DNA of 64,000 bases from contig NZ_AMBZ01000003.1 in the NCBI RefSeq assembly GCF_000293805.1, forward strand, positions 124,001 to 188,000, read 5' to 3'. The stretch's first letter is position 1, and each line of letters starts with the position of its first letter. The translations under genes were made by a program, and so were the position numbers. The stretch comes from Paenibacillus alvei DSM 29. Lineage in GTDB: Bacteria > Bacillota > Bacilli > Paenibacillales > Paenibacillaceae. Positions 7,688 through 18,000 of the stretch are shown piece after piece. Below the pieces are notes generated by a model. It was given only the letters and a program-made list of their open reading frames with translations, had not been told where the DNA came from and did not search any database.

Positions 7688-9109
7688 CTATCCGGTTGTG
7701 CGCAATCCCTTCGGATAATGGTTTTTTAGCTGACCGCCTGATGCTTTGCCGAAGCCAATAGGCAGACCGTCAATAGAAACGAGTGTCCAGCCCTTAAGTT
7801 GGGCATTGTCACCTTCTAACGGAAGTGCTTCTCCACGCAAGTATGCCTCAGCAGCGGAATCTGTTGCAGCGAATGAGATGGATTGAGCTGCCTCCTTCGC
7901 AGAGCGGCAATACAACGCCAGCGCATGGGCAGGTTCGATGCGATTTTTGCGCAGATGTGCCAGATGCAGACCGGCACGAGGTACGCGAAGTCCTCGCAGC
8001 GTTTCGCCGCCTTGCAGTGCATGTATAGCGGAAACATTGCCTTGCGGTAGCCAATACAATTCTTCACCAAACAGCAACGGTATGCCTTGTGGCAGGTGAA
8101 GTCCAGGAAGGTACTCGCGTTTCCACGCTTCGAACTGTGAATAAGCAGCTTGGGGATCGCTGACTCGTGAGCCGCTGCTTTTACGTCCCTGCTTACGGCT
8201 TCGCATGTTGGTGTTGGATGCTTCCGTAGAAGCAGAATGGTCTGCTTGCCACTGTAATACGGCGACGAAATGACCCTCTCCTTCCGCTTGATGCGGCCAA
8301 ATGCGCTCCATGCGGAGTAGCTTGAACTGATCGAAGTGTCGGAGCCAATGATCAATAATCTCTTCATTTTCCTGGCGATTGAAGGTGCAAGTGGAATAGG
8401 CGATTGTCCCGCCTGGCTTCAACATGGCTACCGCTGCCTGAATGATGTCCCACTGCCGTGCTGCACACATTGCAACATGCTCGGGCGACCATTCGCGTAT
8501 TGCATCCTCATCCTTGCGGAACATGCCCTCACCAGAGCAAGGCGCATCGAGCATAATGCGATCGAATGCGTGCGGGAATTTCGACGCCAGTGCGTGCGGA
8601 TCGGACTGGGTGACAATTGTGTTGCCGATTCCCATTCGCTCAATATTTTCAGCCAATATTTTAGCGCGTTGAGGATGGATCTCATTTGCGATCAGGACGC
8701 CTTCGCCGCGCATACGCCCTGCAATGTGGGTGGATTTTCCTCCAGGAGCAGCAGCAAGATCCAGAATGAATTCGCCTGGCTGAGGATCAAGCAGGGCGAC
8801 GGCCGACATTGCCGATGGTTCCTGAATATAATAAAAGCCTGCTGCATGATACGGATGCTTCCCTGGTCGAGAGGCTTCATCATAGTAGTATCCCTCTTCA
8901 CACCAAGGGACAGGCCGCAGATGAAATAGCTGCTCTGCATTCAAGCGTGCATCAGCATGAGTAATCCATTTTGTGGGGTTGGCACGAAGTCCGAAGGTGC
9001 GCGGATCCTTATAACTGAGCAAAAATGCATCCCCATCCTTTGGGAGCATTTGCTTCATTTGTTCGATATAGGCTTGTGGCAATGACAAAGTTGTTGCATC
9101 TAGGGACAT
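7688..9109 (-). CDS. RsmF/YebU-like 16S rRNA (cytosine-C5) methyltransferase
   Basis: 473 residues, consistent with the RsmF branch of the NOL1/NOP2/Sun family. The SAM-binding motif is LDLAAAPGGKSTHIAG. Motif IV is LDAPCSGEGMFRKD, with the Cys that helps release product, and motif VI is YSTCTFNRQENEE, whose Cys is the nucleophile. The C-terminal third (about 330-470) fits the RsmF RNA-binding/PUA-like region (SGGQLKNHYPKGLR end). It should methylate a cytosine of 16S rRNA using SAM. The position (C1407 in E. coli) is inferred from the family. It is a single gene, convergent with the HAD gene. Confidence 0.9.
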   Translation of the reverse strand: MSLDATTLSLPQAYIEQMKQMLPKDGDAFLLSYKDPRTFGLRANPTKWITHADARLNAEQLFHLRPVPWCEEGYYYDEASRPGKHPYHAAGFYYIQEPSAMSAVALLDPQPGEFILDLAAAPGGKSTHIAGRMRGEGVLIANEIHPQRAKILAENIERMGIGNTIVTQSDPHALASKFPHAFDRIMLDAPCSGEGMFRKDEDAIREWSPEHVAMCAARQWDIIQAAVAMLKPGGTIAYSTCTFNRQENEEIIDHWLRHFDQFKLLRMERIWPHQAEGEGHFVAVLQWQADHSASTEASNTNMRSRKQGRKSSGSRVSDPQAAYSQFEAWKREYLPGLHLPQGIPLLFGEELYWLPQGNVSAIHALQGGETLRGLRVPRAGLHLAHLRKNRIEPAHALALYCRSAKEAAQSISFAATDSAAEAYLRGEALPLEGDNAQLKGWTLVSIDGLPIGFGKASGGQLKNHYPKGLRTTG

Positions 9110-9439
9110 GTTACAGCTCCTTTCTGAATGGGTATAAAATAATCAGCATTGTATAGTTTACCGGACTGCTAGGCTTCGATGCAACGATGAATGACAGGAA
9201 ACGTAGTCCAGCCAACCGCTCATTTACTAGGCAGATATTCATTTATGGATATATTCGGATCAGGTTACAATAATGTAAGACTCTTTTGCGAAACGTTAAT
9301 GTAAGCTTGTACGTATGGAGTAGGTGGCAGGATTGGTGATTGGTATGATCAACTCATGGATACAATTTGACTAGGGGATCTAGAAGTTAGGGGACAGGCT
9401 GCGAGAGCGCCGTGTACAATAGGAGAAAGGAGCGGATGA
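9110..9439. promoter_or_regulatory. 330-base divergent intergenic region with a TTACA-N4-TGTAA palindrome
   Basis: No gene is visible between the methyltransferase (minus) and the ABC exporter (plus). A perfect palindrome TTACAATAATGTAA lies at 9265..9278, of the type bound by small dimeric regulators (GntR/YtrA or TnrA-like sites). TAATGTAAG occurs at 9271 and again about 26 bases later. These are candidate control sites for the exporter; binding is inferred. Confidence 0.3.
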
Positions 9440-10372
9440 ATGGTGAATGATGTCGTTGTAGAACTACAAAATGTTACGAAAAAGATAAAAGGAAAAACCA
9501 TTATCGATAATTTGTCATTCAGCGTACGACGCGGGGAAGTGTACGGGTTCCTTGGACCGAATGGAGCGGGGAAGACAACAACAATACGGATGATGGTCGG
9601 CCTGATGTCCATGACGTCCGGAAATATTATGATTGAGGGGCATAATATACGAACAGATCGCTCCAAGGCTATGGCCCATGTGGGAGCAATCGTAGAGAAT
9701 CCAGAGCTTTATAAATTTATGACCGGGCGCAAAAATCTCCAGCATTTCGTTCGGATGAGCGGCAAGCCGATTACAGAGGAACGCATCAAGGAGATCGTCA
9801 AGCTTGTTGATTTGGAGAATGCGCTGGACAAGAAGGTAAAGACATATTCCCTTGGAATGCGTCAGCGTCTAGGTGTGGCGCAGGCTTTGCTTCATAATCC
9901 TTCGATATTGATTTTGGATGAGCCTACGAATGGACTTGATCCGGCCGGGATTCGTGAGCTGCGGGATTATTTGCGCCATCTTGCCAAAAAGGAAAATATC
10001 TCGATTCTCGTGTCTAGTCACTTGCTGTCGGAAATTGAACTGATGTGTGATCGTGTCCTGATTATTCAGAACGGCAAGTTCGTCGGAGAACGATCACTTG
10101 ATCCGAATGAAGAAGGACAACAATCTGCTGCTGTGGCGATCCGCTTTGAGGTAGACAATGCTGCTAAAGCAGCGGAAGTACTGGCATCTGCAGAATGGAA
10201 GACAATTGTAGAGGCAGACAGCGCAATTAAGATTGAATTACTACATGACGAGATTCCGGCAGCGGTACAGAAGCTCGTTCAAGCGGGCGTTCTCATTTAT
10301 GAAGTGCGTGCAGTTGCACCGACATTGGAAGAGACGTTCTTGTCCATGACGAAAGGGGGACGCATTGAATGA
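9440..10372 (+). CDS. ABC-2 type exporter ATP-binding protein (BcrA/CcmA-like)
   Basis: 310 residues with Walker A (GPNGAGKTTT), Q-loop (VENPELYKF), signature (YSLGMRQRLGVAQAL), Walker B (ILILDEPTNGLDP) and H-loop (ILVSSHLLSEIE). A C-terminal extension of about 90 residues is typical of BcrA-like ATPases of drug or lantibiotic exporters. AGGAG precedes the ATG. It shares an ATGA overlap with the permease gene, so the two are translationally coupled. The substrate is unknown; bacitracin or lantibiotic resistance or membrane-lipid export are family possibilities. Confidence 0.92.
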   Translation: MVNDVVVELQNVTKKIKGKTIIDNLSFSVRRGEVYGFLGPNGAGKTTTIRMMVGLMSMTSGNIMIEGHNIRTDRSKAMAHVGAIVENPELYKFMTGRKNLQHFVRMSGKPITEERIKEIVKLVDLENALDKKVKTYSLGMRQRLGVAQALLHNPSILILDEPTNGLDPAGIRELRDYLRHLAKKENISILVSSHLLSEIELMCDRVLIIQNGKFVGERSLDPNEEGQQSAAVAIRFEVDNAAKAAEVLASAEWKTIVEADSAIKIELLHDEIPAAVQKLVQAGVLIYEVRAVAPTLEETFLSMTKGGRIE

Positions 10373-11130
10373 GATACTTTGTATCCCTTGTGCAAAATGA
10401 ATGGATGAAGGCGAACAGCAAGCGCCAGGTTCCATATTTTTATGCGTTTATTGCGGTTATTACTTTGATGGTAGCTGTCGCAATGCGGTTCTTCATTTTT
10501 AAAAGTGATCCATATCCGTATATGGCCTTTGCAAGTGACATTAACTTTTTGTTCAGCTCGCTCATTGGCATCTTTATTATGGTCGTCTCTGCGCAAATTG
10601 TTACCGATGAGTATCGAGATGGAACGATTAAGCAGCTGTTAATTAGACCAGCGAGCCGCACTATGGTGCTTGCATCTAAGATGGTTACTGTTGTCCTCAT
10701 CTTGTTGTCGGTCTATGTATTTACTGTCATCTGCAGTATAGTATTCGGAATGATATTCTTCAGCTTCATGTCCGCAGATGTTACATTAGTGGTAATATTG
10801 AAAGATATCCTATTCCGGATACCAGATGTCCTGTTCTACGCGGTGCTTGCCATGACAGCTGCTGTGCTTACACGCAGCCTGGGTCTGGCGATTACCGTTC
10901 CGATTGTCATTAAGTCTGTCGTTGGAGCAGGAATGTACTTCTTTGCCGGCAAGCCTTGGTACAAGTTTTTAATTTTCCCGAACTTGAACTGGCAGCCATA
11001 CTTCAATGGTGGGGATAACCTTCCATTCAAGGAAGCGAGCTTCGGATTCAGTGTTACGATCTATGCGGTGTACATGATCGTGCTTCTCGGCGCATCGCTC
11101 ATCATTTTTAATAAAAGAGATGTGCAATAG
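10369..11130 (+). CDS. ABC-2 family permease
   Basis: 253 residues with six predicted membrane helices: about 23-43, 60-80, 102-130, 148-165, 170-188 and 225-245. It contains the conserved pattern of ABC-2/BcrB-like permeases (VTDEYRDGTIKQLLIRPASR). The gene starts inside the stop of the ATPase gene (ATGA), so the pair should be a heteromeric exporter. A terminator follows after 17 bases. Confidence 0.9.
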   Translation: MRYFVSLVQNEWMKANSKRQVPYFYAFIAVITLMVAVAMRFFIFKSDPYPYMAFASDINFLFSSLIGIFIMVVSAQIVTDEYRDGTIKQLLIRPASRTMVLASKMVTVVLILLSVYVFTVICSIVFGMIFFSFMSADVTLVVILKDILFRIPDVLFYAVLAMTAAVLTRSLGLAITVPIVIKSVVGAGMYFFAGKPWYKFLIFPNLNWQPYFNGGDNLPFKEASFGFSVTIYAVYMIVLLGASLIIFNKRDVQ

Positions 11131-11147
11131 TTTATATTTGAAATAAC

Positions 11148-11197
11148 AGTAACGCCTTCCCTTACATGAAGATGCAGGAGAAGGCGTTACTTATTTA
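11148..11197. terminator. Terminator after the ABC-2 operon
   Basis: AGTAACGCCTTC (11148..11159) pairs with GAAGGCGTTACT (11180..11191), followed by TATTTATTA. It separates the exporter operon from the convergent diguanylate cyclase gene. Confidence 0.75.
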
Positions 11198-12379
11198 TTA
11201 CGACATATCTCTTGAAGCTTTCTGGATGTGCATATAACTCGTAACCTGATTTTTACCGTGAGTTTTAGAATAGTACATAGCCTGGTCGGCTTCACGTACA
11301 ATATCGTCTGAAGTCATATATTTGCGAAGAGTGCTACGCCCGATACTAATCGTTACGGTTGTCTCTTGTTCCACGCGATGCCGAATCTTTTCTGCGATTT
11401 GTTCTACCCGGGCATTACGGTGCGTAAGAAGAGCGACTAATTCCTCGCCGCCGAAACGTCCAGGTATACCGTATTCCTCTACTTCCTCGCGTATAATAAG
11501 AGAGACCTGCTTCAAAATTTCGTCCGCTTGATCATGACCGTAGGTATCGTTTACCTTTTTGAAATTGTCGATGTCGCAAAAGATAAATGAAATTTTATAC
11601 TCATTACGGATATATTGCTGCATCACTTTCATGATATGTCTACGGTTGAATAGTCCGGTCAGCCCGTCTGTAATGGAGGTTCGATAGGTCATGTGCAACA
11701 GCTCGACCACGCGCTCGAACAGGATGAAGAACAATAGGGTGTAATAAGCAAGTGGGAGAAGTCGTTCCAGCAGGAACAACTGCTTGTTATTGTACGCAAA
11801 CAGTAAGGCATTTATAGTTGTTAGTGATATGGTGGCAAAGTATGCCGCTAAGCTGCATATATAAGTGATACGCTGTCCGATTCTTGGGGCTACCCACACA
11901 TAACAAAATAAAGCCGCAATCATAAGATATAGAAGCAGTGGCCATGCGCTTCCGATGGTTGGTGTAATGTTCCTATCAAAAGGGATGGACAGCATTGCTG
12001 CAATTGGGATAATCAACAGCATGCCATAGAAGCGGATTCGATAACCACGCGTTGGCCTTTTATAGAGCCGATATATCGCCATATTCATGAGAATGAAGGA
12101 AAACGCTTGCAAGGTGGTTCCGACGACAAACCATTGATAGACCTGGAGGTTCCATTGCAGCCATGGCAGGCTGATCACATCTGTAAACCGTTCTGCAGCC
12201 ATGAGGAGCAGAGATACAACTAATAAGATATATGCTGGAGAACGCTGCCGGATATAGAGGCGAATGGCCATCAAAATCATGATGAAGGTAATGTAAAGGA
12301 TACAGGAAGATGCTAGTCCGATCACGTTATTCACGTAAGAAAGGGAATTAGCCGAATGAGTCATGAGTGACAGCTCCAT
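11198..12379 (-). CDS. Membrane diguanylate cyclase (GGDEF domain)
   Basis: 393 residues. The N-terminal half (about 15-215) has about seven hydrophobic helices, and a C-terminal GGDEF domain (about 225-385) follows. Visible motifs are TDGLTGLFNRRHI, FCDIDNFKKVNDTYGHDQAD and the active-site loop GRFGGEELV (a GGEEL variant of GGDEF/GGEEF). The RxxD inhibitory site expected just before the loop is absent (EEYG in that place), so product feedback through that site is unlikely. It should make cyclic di-GMP from GTP in response to a membrane signal. The variant loop leaves activity slightly uncertain. Confidence 0.9.
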   Translation of the reverse strand: MELSLMTHSANSLSYVNNVIGLASSCILYITFIMILMAIRLYIRQRSPAYILLVVSLLLMAAERFTDVISLPWLQWNLQVYQWFVVGTTLQAFSFILMNMAIYRLYKRPTRGYRIRFYGMLLIIPIAAMLSIPFDRNITPTIGSAWPLLLYLMIAALFCYVWVAPRIGQRITYICSLAAYFATISLTTINALLFAYNNKQLFLLERLLPLAYYTLLFFILFERVVELLHMTYRTSITDGLTGLFNRRHIMKVMQQYIRNEYKISFIFCDIDNFKKVNDTYGHDQADEILKQVSLIIREEVEEYGIPGRFGGEELVALLTHRNARVEQIAEKIRHRVEQETTVTISIGRSTLRKYMTSDDIVREADQAMYYSKTHGKNQVTSYMHIQKASRDMS

Positions 12380-12463
12380 TAGGAAGGTTCTTTACTGAAA
12401 CATATGTTCTAATATATCATAAAGGTTGAACGGCGAAAAGCGCGAACAAGAAGGAGGCCTCGC

Positions 12464-13597
12464 ATGAATATTTTGCAAGCCTTGTTTTTCCCGCCTGAAC
12501 AACCGGGAGGAGTATCCTCCATGGTTCCATATATACTGGATCGATTCCAGCCTCCTCATTGGGAGATGGAGATTTTTTCGCTGCCGAAGCGATTACGGGG
12601 CAAGGGACAGGAGGAAGTCCATTTTCAAACATTCGATTGGAACCAGTACGGAGAAAGCCCAATCGTACAGAAGTATATTCAGACATACCGTGACTATATC
12701 TGGTGGACGAAGCTGCGGCTGAGCAGGCACTACGACCTGATCCATGCCCATCATCCGATTGCGGGTCTTGTTATGAAGCAGTTGTACCCTGATACGCCGG
12801 TCATCATGACGATTCACTCCAGCTTTGAGCAGGAGCTCATTTTAAACGGCAAGATTGAGCCGAATGGGCCGGAGCACAAGTTTCTTACGTCTCTTTATGG
12901 CGAACTTGAGCATCAGGTGGATGAAATGATGACGGTGTCATATTCATTTAGAACCTATTTGGAGCCTTATGTCCGTCATGCAGAGCGAATAGAGGTACTG
13001 CCGAATGGCTTTGATGAAAAGCGATTCAAGCCGATCGCACACGATAATGTTGTCCCTCAACTGATTACGATGTGCCGCTTAGTTCCTGCAAAGGGGCTCG
13101 ATGTACTGCTTCATGCGTGTGCAGAATTAAAGCGGCGGGGCCATGCTTATGTACTTCATATTATTGGTGATGGGCCGATTCGCAAGGAACTTGAGCAGCT
13201 TGCACAAGAGCTGTCAATTTATGATGACACGATATTTTACGGCTATATGCTTCATCCGGAAGAATTTATGCCGTTTTTTGATATTTTTGTACTGCCTTCA
13301 CGGGCGGAAGCGTTCGGTTCTGTGTTTGCGGAGGCGGCACTGTGCTGGTTATCGCTCATCGGAACGAATGTGGGCGGGATTGCAGAACAGATCGAAGATG
13401 GAGTCAATGGACTGCTTGTACCGCCAGATGATCCAATTGCACTCTGTAATGCGCTGGAGCGGGCAATGATGGATGGATCGTTCCGATATGAACTTGCGCG
13501 GGCAGCGTGGGCGAAGGCGAAGCAAATCTATTCACTGACACGCATCGTCAATGAGCTTAAACGTAAATATGTACATTATCAACCGAAGCGGGGGTGA
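12464..13597 (+). CDS. GT4-family glycosyltransferase
   Basis: 377 residues of GT-B fold. The N-terminal Rossmann half holds an FPPEQPGGVSSMV loop. The C-terminal half has the donor-binding features of GT4 enzymes (MCRLVPAKGLDVLLHA, IGDGPIRKELEQ) and the E-x7-E motif (EAFGSVFAEAAL). It should transfer a sugar from a nucleotide-sugar donor to a surface glycan or lipid; donor and acceptor cannot be told. AGGAGG precedes the ATG. Its TGA ends four bases before the start of the nuclease gene, a spacing that suggests coupling. Confidence 0.9.
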   Translation: MNILQALFFPPEQPGGVSSMVPYILDRFQPPHWEMEIFSLPKRLRGKGQEEVHFQTFDWNQYGESPIVQKYIQTYRDYIWWTKLRLSRHYDLIHAHHPIAGLVMKQLYPDTPVIMTIHSSFEQELILNGKIEPNGPEHKFLTSLYGELEHQVDEMMTVSYSFRTYLEPYVRHAERIEVLPNGFDEKRFKPIAHDNVVPQLITMCRLVPAKGLDVLLHACAELKRRGHAYVLHIIGDGPIRKELEQLAQELSIYDDTIFYGYMLHPEEFMPFFDIFVLPSRAEAFGSVFAEAALCWLSLIGTNVGGIAEQIEDGVNGLLVPPDDPIALCNALERAMMDGSFRYELARAAWAKAKQIYSLTRIVNELKRKYVHYQPKRG

Positions 13598-13601
13598 AGC
13601 A

Positions 13602-15008
13602 TTGATTCCGTTTCGTTTTATCCATGCAGCAGATATGCATGTCGACAGTCCCTTCCGAGGCCTACAGGCCTTGCCGGATAAATTAAAAGAGGAAGTTCTG
13701 GAATCAACCTTTGCTGCCTGGGACAATTTAGTTCGTCTTGCGATTCGTGAAAAGGTGGACTTCGTGGTCATTAGCGGTGATTTATATGATGGCAAGGAGC
13801 GATCACTTAAGGCTCAGTGGCGGCTTCAACGAGGAATGGAGCAGCTTTACGAGCAGCGGATTCCAGTATACCTCATTCATGGCAATCATGATCCACTTCA
13901 CCGCGAGGTGAAGTGGGAGTGGCCGGACAATGTCACTATATTCCCTACAAATGCTCCGCAAGCTGTTCTCGTTCCCAATAAGGATGGAGCTATGGTGGCG
14001 GTAGTGTGCGGCATGTCCTACGGTGATTCCGCAGTATATGAGAATTTAGCAGCTATGTATCCTGACTCTCCGGAATCTGCTGCTGTGCATAGCGATCATA
14101 CAGCTCGTCATGATGAATGTGCCCTAGAAGCAAATGGAAATGTAAACGTCAAGATGAAGAGATTACATAGGAACCAGGGAGATGGAAGTCCAAGGCTATT
14201 CCGAATTGGTGTGCTGCATGGAACTGTGGATGGAAGAGCCGGACACGATCCTTATGCGCCATGCTCGAAGCGAGAGCTAATAGAGAAAAACTATGATTAT
14301 TGGGCGCTTGGTCATATCCATATGAGAGAAGTACTGAACGAGTCTCCTTATATTGTGTATCCTGGAAATACACAAGGCAGGCATGTGAAAGAAATCGGCG
14401 CGAAAGGCTGTTACATGGTGGATGTAAGCGAGCATGGCAATGTCAGCTTGCAGTTCGAACCTTTGGATACGGTACGATGGCGCCAAGAACAAATCGATGT
14501 GAACGGCATCAGCTCCATGCAATCGATTATGCAGCTGCTTGATGAGAAAATGATGGCTTGGAAAAGTGGTACGGAAGGGCGGCTGACGCTCATTCGATTG
14601 GAATTAATCGGACGAACGGCATTGTACGCATCCCTCCAGCAGGAAGCATTGGCTGCACAGTGGATGGAAGCATGGCAAGCACAAGAAGTTGACGACTCCT
14701 TATTTGAGGGGGCATCAGGCCTTCTGTGGCCAGTTGCACTCCGTGTAAGCTGCACGCCAGATATTGATGTTGAACAGTGGGAAGCTTCCGATAGCTTCCC
14801 GGGAGATATGATCAGGATAGCGAGGCAGGCACAGCAGCATGAGGATACAAGCGAGGCCTTGATTCAGGATTCCCTGCAGACGCTTCAGCAGCATCCTCGC
14901 ATGCGGAATTGGCTTGCTTCCCAATCTGGGGAGATACAGAAAGAGTGGATCGAGGAAGCGATGATGCTGGCAGTCGAATGGCTCCAGCGAGAGGTGAAGC
15001 GTTCATGA
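13602..15008 (+). CDS. yhaO: SbcD-like DNA repair exonuclease (YhaO type)
   Basis: 468 residues from the TTG at 13602, which follows GGGGTGA and gives the family's usual N-terminus (IPFRFIHAADMHVDSPF). The calcineurin-like metal ligands are visible: the AADMHVD pair, SGDLYD, HGNHD, VLHG and GHIH. Between blocks three and four there is an insert (about residues 165-205, VHSDHTARHDECALEANG and onward) that looks non-conserved. The C-terminal about 150 residues form the capping region. The gene overlaps the next by ATGA, so the two products should form an SbcCD/Mre11-Rad50-like complex for end processing. Confidence 0.9.
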   Translation: MIPFRFIHAADMHVDSPFRGLQALPDKLKEEVLESTFAAWDNLVRLAIREKVDFVVISGDLYDGKERSLKAQWRLQRGMEQLYEQRIPVYLIHGNHDPLHREVKWEWPDNVTIFPTNAPQAVLVPNKDGAMVAVVCGMSYGDSAVYENLAAMYPDSPESAAVHSDHTARHDECALEANGNVNVKMKRLHRNQGDGSPRLFRIGVLHGTVDGRAGHDPYAPCSKRELIEKNYDYWALGHIHMREVLNESPYIVYPGNTQGRHVKEIGAKGCYMVDVSEHGNVSLQFEPLDTVRWRQEQIDVNGISSMQSIMQLLDEKMMAWKSGTEGRLTLIRLELIGRTALYASLQQEALAAQWMEAWQAQEVDDSLFEGASGLLWPVALRVSCTPDIDVEQWEASDSFPGDMIRIARQAQQHEDTSEALIQDSLQTLQQHPRMRNWLASQSGEIQKEWIEEAMMLAVEWLQREVKRS

Positions 15009-18000
15009 AAATATTGCGGATACATTTGATAGGATATGGAGGATTCCGTGATACGGTCATCCCGCTTGCCGAACGGGGATCTGGTGCAGGAATTACGCTG
15101 CTTCATGGCCCAAATGAAGCAGGTAAGAGTACCATTACTTCTTTCATTCGTGATATGCTGTATGGATTTCCGAAGCGCCGAAGCAATCCTTCCCGATTTA
15201 TGCCGTCTGAGGGCAGTATGTATGGGGGACGTATGAATGTTCTCGATCGTAGTGGCGCCGAATGGTCGATAGAGCGCTGGGAGCAGGAGGGTGTCTCCCA
15301 CACGAGCATTCGCAAGATGACAGAAGCAGGGATTGTGACAGAAGCCGATCAAACTCAATTGGAGAATGAATTGCTAGGGGGATTGAGTTCGGGGTTGCAT
15401 AGCCGCTTATTTGGCATAACACTCGATGAGCTGCAGGAGTTGCAAACGCTGCAGGATGATGAGGTAGGGGCGTATTTATACGATGCTGGCCTATATGGAG
15501 GCAGAGGAATTACCGAGGCAGAACGATGGCTGCAGCAATCGATGGATGGGCTGTACAGGCCTAGAGGCCGCAATCAGCATATCAATCAGACGCTGCATGC
15601 TATGGACAAGCTGGAGCGGGGACAGCGGGAAGCTCACCGACATGCGGCTAAGCTAGGGGAGCTTGCGGAGCAAGTAACCCTTGTACGGCTTGAACTGAAT
15701 CGGTGTGTGGAGAAGCGGACGCGGCTGCGTGCGGAGCTGGCGACGGCAGAGCGTGCTAGTGGAGTGGCAGATACATGGATTCGTTATGTAGCTGCCAAGC
15801 AGGAGTTGGAGGCTCAGCCAGCAGACTTGATTGCAAGGCTCCCTGAGCTTGCGACCCAATGGAATGAATGCGAACGGAAGCTCTCTGACATTGAAGCGGC
15901 TTGCAGAGGAATCGAGGATAAGCGTAAGGCGGCAGTTGCGAATTTGCTGGGGCAAGAGCCGTTCAGCCAACTGCTGGAGATGGAGGCTGAGACAAGACGC
16001 CTTGTGCAGTTGACCGATACGGTTCAGCATTGGAGAGAGGCCGCTGGCGAGGCAGAGCTGGAATACAGTGCGGCAGAAGCTGAACTGTGGCGGCTAGCAC
16101 GCCAGACGGATGCATCGTGGACGCCAGAGAGGTTGCTTTCCAGCAATGCTTTCTCTTATATGGAACAGGTACAAGCGGCAGAGCTGCGTGCTGAAGCGTG
16201 CCGTTTAGCGGTTGCTCAATCGGAAGCTGGAATGGAGCGTTCAGCCCGTGAGGCCGAGAGCGCACTTCAGGAATACGAAGATGCAAAGAAGCTTCTCGAA
16301 CGCTATGAAACTGACGGCGTGAATGGCAGCGGCTTTGCACCATCTGAGGAATGCGCAACTGATATTGCGCATACAGAACAGGCACTGGCTGATGCTGTAC
16401 GGGTATGGAACGCTTCAACTGACGGTGGGTTGCATGTTCTCACAGGGGAACGCGCTCAGCCTCAGATGACCTCTTACTCACGCATGAATCGTAATGCATC
16501 GCGTTCATATAAGGTCTCGCACACGCGCGCGATTTATGGGTTTGGGCTCGGTGTGATGCTGCTTGCTGCCGGCTTGGGATGGATCGGACAGCAATGGCTT
16601 ATGGCTGGTGTGATTGCTTTGGTAGGTTTGGTCGCGACAATTATTCTTGTATATATATCTTCCCAGTCATTTCCGTATTCTCCATCCCCACAGCATTCTT
16701 TTGACACAGCGTATCCGAATGAAAATGTTTCACACGGATTTGAGCATGCGGTATACGCTCATACCGAAGCGCTTCGTCAGCTTTTGCAACCCTATTTCTC
16801 CTCCTTGAAACGCAATTCGCATACAGCCGAGCTTGTTGATATCAGGAAGGCGTCTCAAGATGTTGCGGAGTGGCAGCGTGAACGGAAAGGCTTGCAAGAG
16901 ACATGCCGTTCCTTGCATGAGATGGTAATCTCAGCAGAACGGCGCTATCGGCTTCTTACTGCAGAGCTCGGTGCTGCTCAGAAGAAAGAGGAGGAGCGCT
17001 ATCGCGATTGGGTTGCCTGGCTGCGACAGGAATCTCTCCCGGAACAGCTCAGCCTGGCTGGAGTGAAAGAACTTGTCAGAAGGTTCGAACAGGCCGAAGA
17101 AGTGGAGCAGCAGCGTCTCCGTTCTGCAGAGAAGCGTACTCGTCTGCTTGGGCAGCTGGAGCTGTTCGAGCAGGATTGCAGCAGTCTGCTGCACAGAGCA
17201 CAGCTGCTTATTTCCAGTCGTTCGCAACAAGAGAATCGGACAGGTTCGAACGAAGGAGGAGCAGTTGCTTCTTTACATGCTGCGACATCTCTTCGAGTGG
17301 AAGACGAAGGACTGCTGACCGGCTCTACAATAGGTGGATTATTCCGTTTGTTGGAACGAATTGAGCGTGAAAAGGAACGGGAGCTGGAATATCGCCAGCT
17401 GACGCTTCACAGCAACTCTTTGGAAGAAGAGTGGAGGGAACAGCAGGCTCAAGCTTTACAGACACAGGGAGCGATGGACAAGCTTCTTCTGGAAGCGAGG
17501 GTAAATACAGGTTATGAACTGCTGAGCAGTGCTGATGCATACAATCATAAGATCGAACTGGAGCGACTTATACGAGACTTGGAAGCAGTGCTGTACCGCG
17601 GTGGTAAACGAGCAGCATTTCAGTCAATGGAAGAGCTGTTAATCCACTATGACGGACGGGAGTTAGAGCAGCGGATCACTGAGCTTACATGTGAACTGGA
17701 GCTCGTAGACGAGCGCATTCGAGAGCTGGAAGGTCGCAAGGGGAGATTAGAGCAGGAAAGCGAGAGGCTGAAGCAAGAGGTGGAAGGGGCTTCTCACCAT
17801 CAGGAGTTTGCGCTGCAGGAAGCGAGACTGGACGAGCAGGCTTCACGATATGCTGTTCTCGCGCTCGCCAAAACGCTAATCCAACGTACTCGAAAATTGT
17901 ATGAGGAAGAAAAGCAGCCTCTTGTACTCAAACGCGCTGCTCATTATATGCTGCAAATGACCGCAGGACGATATACCCGGGTACTCATCCCGTTCGGTGA

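Noticed and set aside
14149-15060. Several minus-strand frames inside yhaO/yhaN
   Set aside because: They are antisense shadows of conserved coding sequence.
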